From: Methanosarcinales archaeon
GTDB lineage: Archaea; Halobacteriota; Methanosarcinia; Methanosarcinales; Methanocomedenaceae
Direction of reading: 5' to 3'
NCBI GenBank assembly: GCA_023136155.1
Contig: JAGLRT010000161.1
Coordinates: 1-18,560, forward strand
Length of the DNA: 18,560 nt
In this document: positions 14,086 through 18,560 of the stretch, in pieces
Numbering within the stretch: the first letter of the stretch is position 1
Layout: each line of letters begins with the position of its first letter
The notes under the pieces: model-generated
The model's database searches: none
Seen by the model: the letters and a program-made list of their open reading frames with translations, nothing else
Told to the model about the DNA's origin: nothing
Program-made: the position numbers and the translations under genes

Positions 14086-15318
14086 ATGAAAATCCAAAAA
14101 CCCAGAGGAACAAGGGACTTCCTGCCTGACGATACCCAAAAGCGCAGGTACATCGAAACCAAACTCCGCCAAACCGCCAAACGGTGGGGCTACAACGAAA
14201 TAAAGACCCCTACCTTCGAGCACATCGAACTTTTCACCCTGAAATCAGGCGAAGGTATCCTGGGCGAGATATACAATTTCAAGGACAAAGGTGACCGGGA
14301 GATGGCCCTTCGCCCCGAACTCACAGCTCCCGTACTCAGGATGTACGTCAATGAGCTTCAGCGCGCACCAAAACCCGTCAAACTCTACTACTTCGACAAC
14401 TGCTTCAGGTACGAGCGCCCCCAGAAGGGACGGTTCAGAGAATTCTGGCAATTCGGCGCCGAGGTCATAGGCAGTCCAAGGCCAGAGGCCGAAGCAGAGG
14501 TCATAGCCATAGCCTGCCGCATGCTTGAAGATGCAGGCGTGGATGGTGAACTCAATGTGGGACACCTTGGCGTAATCAGGACACTGTTCACAGGGCTGGA
14601 TGCCACAACCCAGGGCCAGATAATGCGGCTCGTTGATAAAAAGGACGACAAAGGCCTGGAAGATTACCTGGAAGAGATAAATGCGGATATCCGGATGCGG
14701 GAAAAACTCTTCGAACTCATCGGATTAACAGGCATTGATGCCGTTAATGAGGCAAAACAGCTGCTGGGAGACATCGAAGAACTGAAAACCTTCCAGGCAC
14801 TACTGGACCTGCTTGACAATCACGGCCTGGACTATAAAGTCAATTTTGGCATCGCCAGGGGCCTGGACTATTACACAGGCATGGTCTTTGAGATTTACAG
14901 CAGCGGCCTGGGAGCACAGAACCAAGTCTGCGGAGGCGGTTCGTATAGGCTTGCTCACCTGTTCGGCGGCAAGGATATTGAATCCACCGGGTTCGCACTC
15001 GGGTTTGACAGGGTCATGGAAGTGTGTACCGTCCAGCCTCCTGAAGAAAGCCGGGTTGTCGTGGTCTGTTTTGATGAGACCCGCAAAGAAGGTATGCGTA
15101 TTGCCCAAACCCTGCGCGAACGTATGATAGTTGATATGGACGTAATGGGCAGGAGTTTTGGAGCCCAGTTAAAATTTGCCAATAACGTGGGTGCAAAATG
15201 GGCCGTGATAATAGGCGAAGACGAAGTGGCACAGGGTAAGATGGCCCTGAAAAATATGGAATCAGGAGAACAGGAAATACTGAATCCTGACGAACTGGTC
15301 AAGCGGCTTACTGCGTAA
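14086..15318 (+). CDS. hisS: Histidyl-tRNA synthetase
   Basis: Class II aminoacyl-tRNA synthetase charging tRNA(His). Seen: N-terminal KPRGTRDFLP; the ALRPELTAPVLR block (74-85); motif 2 with FRYERPQKGRFREFWQFGAE (107-126); the histidine-specific block ARGLDYYTGMVFE, whose Arg258 corresponds to the catalytic Arg259 of E. coli HisRS; motif 3 ending in GFALGFDRVME; and a C-terminal anticodon-binding domain of about 90 residues (VVVVCFDETRKEGMRIAQTL onward). The length of 410 aa is normal. The start has GGAG 8 nt upstream. The gene appears to be alone on its transcript. Confidence 0.97.
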   Translation: MKIQKPRGTRDFLPDDTQKRRYIETKLRQTAKRWGYNEIKTPTFEHIELFTLKSGEGILGEIYNFKDKGDREMALRPELTAPVLRMYVNELQRAPKPVKLYYFDNCFRYERPQKGRFREFWQFGAEVIGSPRPEAEAEVIAIACRMLEDAGVDGELNVGHLGVIRTLFTGLDATTQGQIMRLVDKKDDKGLEDYLEEINADIRMREKLFELIGLTGIDAVNEAKQLLGDIEELKTFQALLDLLDNHGLDYKVNFGIARGLDYYTGMVFEIYSSGLGAQNQVCGGGSYRLAHLFGGKDIESTGFALGFDRVMEVCTVQPPEESRVVVVCFDETRKEGMRIAQTLRERMIVDMDVMGRSFGAQLKFANNVGAKWAVIIGEDEVAQGKMALKNMESGEQEILNPDELVKRLTA

Positions 15319-15346
15319 TCATATAATATATTACAATTATAATAAT

Positions 15347-15371
15347 TGATATTGTCAATAATATAATATCA
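15347..15371. terminator. Inverted repeat between convergent hisS and HisA-like genes
   Basis: TGATATT (15347-15353) and AATATCA (15365-15371) pair across an 11-nt loop, and a smaller ATTGA/TCAAT pair (15345-15359) overlaps the left arm. The region between the two stop codons is almost purely A+T. It may help termination of one or both convergent genes, but the stem is weak and lacks a clean T-tract. Confidence 0.3.
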
Positions 15372-15374
15372 AAT

Positions 15375-15394
15375 GTTACTGTACCGTTACTGTA
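15375..15394. repeat. Short tandem repeat (11-bp unit) across a stop codon
   Basis: GTTACTGTA occurs at 15375-15383 and again at 15386-15394, 11 bp apart. The second copy contains the stop codon and last codon of the HisA-like gene on the minus strand. It looks like a small local duplication. Confidence 0.5.
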
Positions 15395-16085
15395 TCAGAT
15401 CCAGTGACAGCATACCGTTATGCACCGAAGTGGCAACTAGTGCACCTTCCAGCCCCACATCTTTCAGTAGACTGATATCTTCCTTGTCCTTGACACCCCC
15501 GCCAAGCAGTATGTTATGGTCACTGTGGTCCACAATCTGCTCTAAGAACTCAGTGTTGATACCGCTGGAGGTACCAACTTTGCTCAGTTCCAGGATTATC
15601 AGGTCATTGATGTCATAACTGTTCAGCATCTGGATCAGTTCAATGGGTGGCAACTTAAATGCTGGTTCATGAGTCAATATCTGGCCACCCTTGATATCAA
15701 TGCTCATGTTAATAGACCGGGGATAAAAACCCGTAGCACTTTCAAGCAGGTCATGAGTGGCGGTTTCCGTACCAATTACTATGGAATCAGCCATCTCATG
15801 GCCCAGATGCACATCATCCATGGATGATGCACCAAGGTCAAGCATGGTCTTGCTCTTCCAACCAACCTGATTTATGACCTCGTCATTATTGCCGCTGTTC
15901 CCCAATCGGTTCAGGTCAGCAATATAGACTTCACTGGGCACCAGTTTATCTACGATACAAAGCGGGTCCGAAGTCTCACAAACCTTGCTAAAATTGTGTA
16001 TGGGGCCATACTTTTCCCGTTCTCCCTTAACAGCATGTACAACCTGCCCGTCCAGAATGTCAAGTACAAATATTACGCGAAACAT
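15387..16085 (-). CDS. HisA/HisF-family protein (archaeal HisA-like, function unknown)
   Basis: A 232-residue TIM-barrel protein of the HisA/HisF superfamily. Asp9 in FVLDILDGQVVHAVKG and Asp130 in SIDIKGGQI stand where the two catalytic aspartates of HisA lie, and NILLGGGVKDKEDISLL is the phosphate-binding loop. The rest is divergent from genuine ProFAR isomerases: the N-terminal half carries ADLNRLGNSGNND and DLGASSMDD instead of the usual HisA blocks, which fits the methanogen/archaeal 'hisA/hisF-related' family. No other histidine-biosynthesis gene is nearby; the gene is divergent from mfnB, sharing a promoter region with it. It could isomerise a phosphosugar-like substrate in a cofactor pathway. 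This is inference. Confidence 0.82.
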   Translation of the reverse strand: MFRVIFVLDILDGQVVHAVKGEREKYGPIHNFSKVCETSDPLCIVDKLVPSEVYIADLNRLGNSGNNDEVINQVGWKSKTMLDLGASSMDDVHLGHEMADSIVIGTETATHDLLESATGFYPRSINMSIDIKGGQILTHEPAFKLPPIELIQMLNSYDINDLIILELSKVGTSSGINTEFLEQIVDHSDHNILLGGGVKDKEDISLLKDVGLEGALVATSVHNGMLSLDLIQ

Positions 16086-16149
16086 GAATATAGATTAAGA
16101 TTATTTATTTGATATTTATGATGCCGATACTTACTGACATTAAGGTTTT

Positions 16150-16214
16150 TCGTAATATATAAAGTATAACGTAATGAGTATGAGTTGGTCAATATAGCAA
16201 CATATATATTACGA
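16150..16214. promoter_or_regulatory. Symmetric divergent promoters of the HisA-like gene and mfnB
   Basis: TCGTAATATATA at 16150-16161 and TATATATTACGA at 16203-16214 are exact 12-bp reverse complements, 41 bp apart. Read outward, each is a TATA box followed by TTACGA. The minus copy lies about 65-75 bp before the HisA-like ATG and the plus copy about 50-60 bp before the mfnB ATG, at distances fitting leaders of roughly 30-45 nt. A further CGTAAT occurs at 16170-16175 between them. The identical flank beyond the TATA core suggests a shared regulator site in addition to TBP binding. Confidence 0.6.
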
Positions 16215-16262
16215 TAGCGCAGTAACACATTTCAAGGACATAGAGGTTAGAGGTAATTGAAC

Positions 16263-16964
16263 ATGAAACTACTGGTCAGTCCCATAAATACTGAAGAGGC
16301 AATAGCTGCAGCCAACGGGGGAGCGGATATCATTGATGTCAAGAACCCAAAAGAGGGTAGCTTGGGAGCTAACTTTCCCTGGGTTATAAGGTCTGTGAAA
16401 GAAGCCGTGAACTCAACAAGGCCCATCAGCGCCACCATCGGGGATATGAATTACAAACCCGGTACCGCATCCCTTGCAGCCCTAGGTGCTGCCGTGGCCG
16501 GTGCTGAATACGTCAAAGTGGGATTATTCGACATCCAGACCAGGGAACAGGCCCTTGACATGGCTGAACATGTTGTAAGGTCAGTGAATGACTATGACCC
16601 GACAAAGAAAGTTGTCATTTCCGGCTATGCTGATTATAAGCGTATCAATTCCATTCCGGTTAGTGAATTGCCTTCTGTCTGTGCTGAGTGCGGAGCAGAT
16701 GTTGTTATGATGGATACAGGCATCAAGGACGGGCGTTCTACTTTTGAATTCATGACTAATGAGGAACTCTCCAGTTTCGTGAACTCGGCCAAGGATCTGG
16801 GACTTTTAACCGCAATCGCAGGTACCATCAAATTCGAAGATATAGATGCCATAAACCAGATCAATCCAGATATTATCGGGATCAGGGGATGCGTGTGCGG
16901 AGGCGACCGTTCTACATCTATCCAGCAGAGCCTGGTGGAAGAACTAAAGTCCATAATGTCGTAA
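16263..16964 (+). CDS. mfnB: (5-formylfuran-3-yl)methyl phosphate synthase (methanofuran biosynthesis)
   Basis: Makes the furan precursor of methanofuran, the C1 carrier of methanogens and methanotrophic archaea, from two molecules of glyceraldehyde-3-phosphate. At 233 aa it has the family length. The residues known from the Methanocaldococcus enzyme line up exactly: Lys27 in IIDVKNPKEGSLGA, Lys85 in YVKVGLF, and Asp151/Lys155 in MMDTGIKDGRSTF. IRGCVCGGDRSTSI near the C-terminus is the phosphate-binding end of the TIM barrel. ATG 16263 has GAGGT 8 nt upstream; the in-frame TTG at 16257 would be only 2 nt from it and is rejected. It is divergent from the HisA-like gene. Confidence 0.95.
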   Translation: MKLLVSPINTEEAIAAANGGADIIDVKNPKEGSLGANFPWVIRSVKEAVNSTRPISATIGDMNYKPGTASLAALGAAVAGAEYVKVGLFDIQTREQALDMAEHVVRSVNDYDPTKKVVISGYADYKRINSIPVSELPSVCAECGADVVMMDTGIKDGRSTFEFMTNEELSSFVNSAKDLGLLTAIAGTIKFEDIDAINQINPDIIGIRGCVCGGDRSTSIQQSLVEELKSIMS

Positions 16965-16969
16965 AAAAA
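16963..16969 (-). terminator. T-tract downstream of the AOR-family gene
   Basis: Seven A on the plus strand (T7 on the minus strand) lie about 20 nt beyond the stop of the minus-strand oxidoreductase and overlap the mfnB stop codon. Archaeal RNA polymerase often terminates at such T-runs without a hairpin. Confidence 0.35.
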
Positions 16970-16986
16970 TCTGGCTATTCCAACTA

Positions 16987-18560
16987 TTAATAATTTAAGG
17001 ACTGTATGCCCAGTTCCACAAGCAGGGACTCAGGTACAAGTCCTTCTTTTGTAAACCCCGCTGCATAGTAATAATCATCCAGCATAGCATCCAGTTGTGC
17101 ACATGTAACGGGCTGTTCTCCCTGTGTAGTCACCCGGGCGGGCAGAGTATCGTGTCTCCTGTCAAAACCTTCCCTGTTATTGAAAGCCCGTGTTATTACA
17201 GCTACCTGCCTGCCTGCCTCGTCGAACTCATGGCGATCCATATCAAACCCGGTAGCTGCCGCATAGAGTTCATGGAGTTCATCCAGCCCTGCTGCATAGG
17301 TGATGAATTTGCACACGCCTACTGAATCGTAAATGGCGTTGCGCTGCTGACCATCCCAGACCATTTTGCCTTTACCGGTCGTGACCATAGGGTCAAACTG
17401 CCCGCCCCTGCCCAGCACTTCTTTCCCATAGGTCCAGGGACGTAAATGACAGGCGCCTCGATCTGATACTGCATATGCCAGAGCCTGTCCTTTGGCAGTC
17501 CCGGGCAGGTATGCAGGTATTTCCAGCCCTTTGACATTCATGGCAAAATCCACTGAATCCTTCCCGATACTAACAGCAGCATCCCTGGTGCCATTTGAAG
17601 CAAAAGCAAGTGCTCCCACACCTTTCCCCATCATATGTATCACCCTGATAAGCGCATCGCTGTTCCCGAATATCAACTCCAACCCGCCAGTGTCCTTTTT
17701 ACTGATAATGGCCCGTTCATAGCATTCCATCAGGAAGGATATGGTACTGCCAGTACTCATGCTGTCCAGCCCGTATTTATCGCACAGGTGTTCGGCAGCC
17801 GTGACCACTGCCGGATCATCAATGCCGCAGTTGGAACCCAGCAGAGTGATTGATTCGAATTCCGGGCCGTCGTGTATCAGCCCTCGATATTCTCCCTCCT
17901 GTACCACTGCCAGGTGGCTGCACTGTATGGCACATCCCGGGCAGGGGCGGCGCCGAGCTCCGCCGTCCCAAAGTTTGTCCTTGATGGCAAACCCATCCAG
18001 CTTTTCACATAGACCATCATCCCGCCCTGTCGTATAATTACGCGTACTCCAGCCCCCGGTCTCGTTTACCACTTCCACCAGTTCAGCAGTGCCCATTTTC
18101 CTGAGATTCTCCACACCGCTGCTGTTCCTGACCTTCTCATTAATTCTCTGCCGAATCGACCTGAAATTGGCAAGGTCCACAGGTTCATATTTCCCGTGCC
18201 CTGAGACCACAACAGCTTTCAGGTGCTTGCTTCCCATGACCGCCCCCAATCCCCCGCGGGCAGCAGTGCGGTTTTCGGCAAATACGCCAGCCAGTTTTGC
18301 CATGCGCTCCCCTGCCTGCCCTATTGTAAGCACCCGAGCCTCGCGGTCAGTAGAATGCCGTTCTTTCAATTTTGCCTGGACCGAAAAGGTGTCCATACCC
18401 CACAGGTCAGCAGCATCTAATATCTCCACACTGTCATCAGTGATATTGATATACACAGGCGATTTCGATTTGCCTTTGATGAGCAGGCCCATGTACCCTG
18501 CATACCGCAATTCCGGGCCCCACCAGCCGTTGCAGTGGCTGTCGTTCCAGGTACCGGTTA
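16987..18560 (-). CDS. Aldehyde:ferredoxin oxidoreductase family protein (tungstopterin enzyme), 5' truncated
   Basis: Oxidises aldehydes to carboxylates with ferredoxin as acceptor, using tungsten-bispyranopterin and one [4Fe-4S] cluster. The frame is open through 18558, past the TTG at 18510. The extra codons read NGWWGPELRYAGYMG, the conserved AOR N-terminal domain, so the gene starts outside the window; 523 residues are visible. Seen: LIKGKSKSPVYINI; the RGGLGAVMGSKHLKAVVV motif; CPGCAIQC with three cluster cysteines (CxxCxxxC); DRGACHLR, the cofactor-binding motif; and DSVGVCKF, holding the fourth cluster cysteine. All key residues are intact. The aldehyde substrate cannot be told; the family includes AOR, FOR, GAPOR and WOR-type enzymes. 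It converges with mfnB, 22 nt between stops. Confidence 0.92.
   Translation of the reverse strand, partial: TGTWNDSHCNGWWGPELRYAGYMGLLIKGKSKSPVYINITDDSVEILDAADLWGMDTFSVQAKLKERHSTDREARVLTIGQAGERMAKLAGVFAENRTAARGGLGAVMGSKHLKAVVVSGHGKYEPVDLANFRSIRQRINEKVRNSSGVENLRKMGTAELVEVVNETGGWSTRNYTTGRDDGLCEKLDGFAIKDKLWDGGARRRPCPGCAIQCSHLAVVQEGEYRGLIHDGPEFESITLLGSNCGIDDPAVVTAAEHLCDKYGLDSMSTGSTISFLMECYERAIISKKDTGGLELIFGNSDALIRVIHMMGKGVGALAFASNGTRDAAVSIGKDSVDFAMNVKGLEIPAYLPGTAKGQALAYAVSDRGACHLRPWTYGKEVLGRGGQFDPMVTTGKGKMVWDGQQRNAIYDSVGVCKFITYAAGLDELHELYAAATGFDMDRHEFDEAGRQVAVITRAFNNREGFDRRHDTLPARVTTQGEQPVTCAQLDAMLDDYYYAAGFTKEGLVPESLLVELGIQSLNY

Overview
The window is archaeal, most likely from a methane-metabolising euryarchaeon of the Methanosarcinales/ANME-2 type. 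The evidence is a methanofuran-biosynthesis gene (mfnB) with all its diagnostic residues, a siroheme-dependent heme pathway, separate archaeal-style secF and secD, a ThiI carrying a CxxC pair as in methanogens, an S-layer-type protein with a PGF-like C-terminal sorting signal, a tungsten aldehyde:ferredoxin oxidoreductase, and TATA-box promoters with GGAGGTGAT-type ribosome binding sites. The genus cannot be fixed from the sequence alone.

Layout. 1-504: the C-terminal part of a methyltransferase-like gene entering from the left (+). 514-3970 (-): a tight tetrapyrrole operon read in the order siroheme decarboxylase subunit, precorrin-2 dehydrogenase/ferrochelatase, hemA, hemB. 4062-4641 (-): a dCMP deaminase, with a possible unlisted 41-residue ORF overlapping its end. 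4801-8587 (+): secF-secD-thiI, overlapping or nearly so. 8603-9173 (-): two small archaeal proteins of unknown function. 9293-12090 (+): an S-layer-domain surface protein, then a UbiA prenyltransferase and a geranylgeranyl-reductase-like flavoprotein. 12242-13863 (-): a dGTPase followed 2 nt later by a nucleoside deoxyribosyltransferase-like gene. 14086-15318 (+): hisS. 15387-16085 (-) and 16263-16964 (+): a HisA/HisF-like protein and mfnB, divergent from a shared promoter region whose two TATA elements are an exact 12-bp inverted pair. 16987-18560 (-): an AOR-family enzyme that runs off the right end.

How the genes fit together. HemA and HemB start tetrapyrrole synthesis; the dehydrogenase/chelatase and the Ahb subunit act after uroporphyrinogen III, on the way to siroheme and heme. 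SecDF assists protein export, and the surface protein is a plausible Sec client. The UbiA and reductase-like genes look like one isoprenoid-modifying unit (lipid or membrane electron carrier). The dGTPase/deoxyribosyltransferase pair could act in succession on deoxynucleotides. The window is mostly housekeeping, and no complete mobile element, CRISPR array, rRNA or tRNA was seen. The most interesting points are the matched divergent promoters of the HisA-like gene and mfnB, the dGTPase/deoxyribosyltransferase pair, the UbiA/reductase pair, and three small proteins of unknown function.
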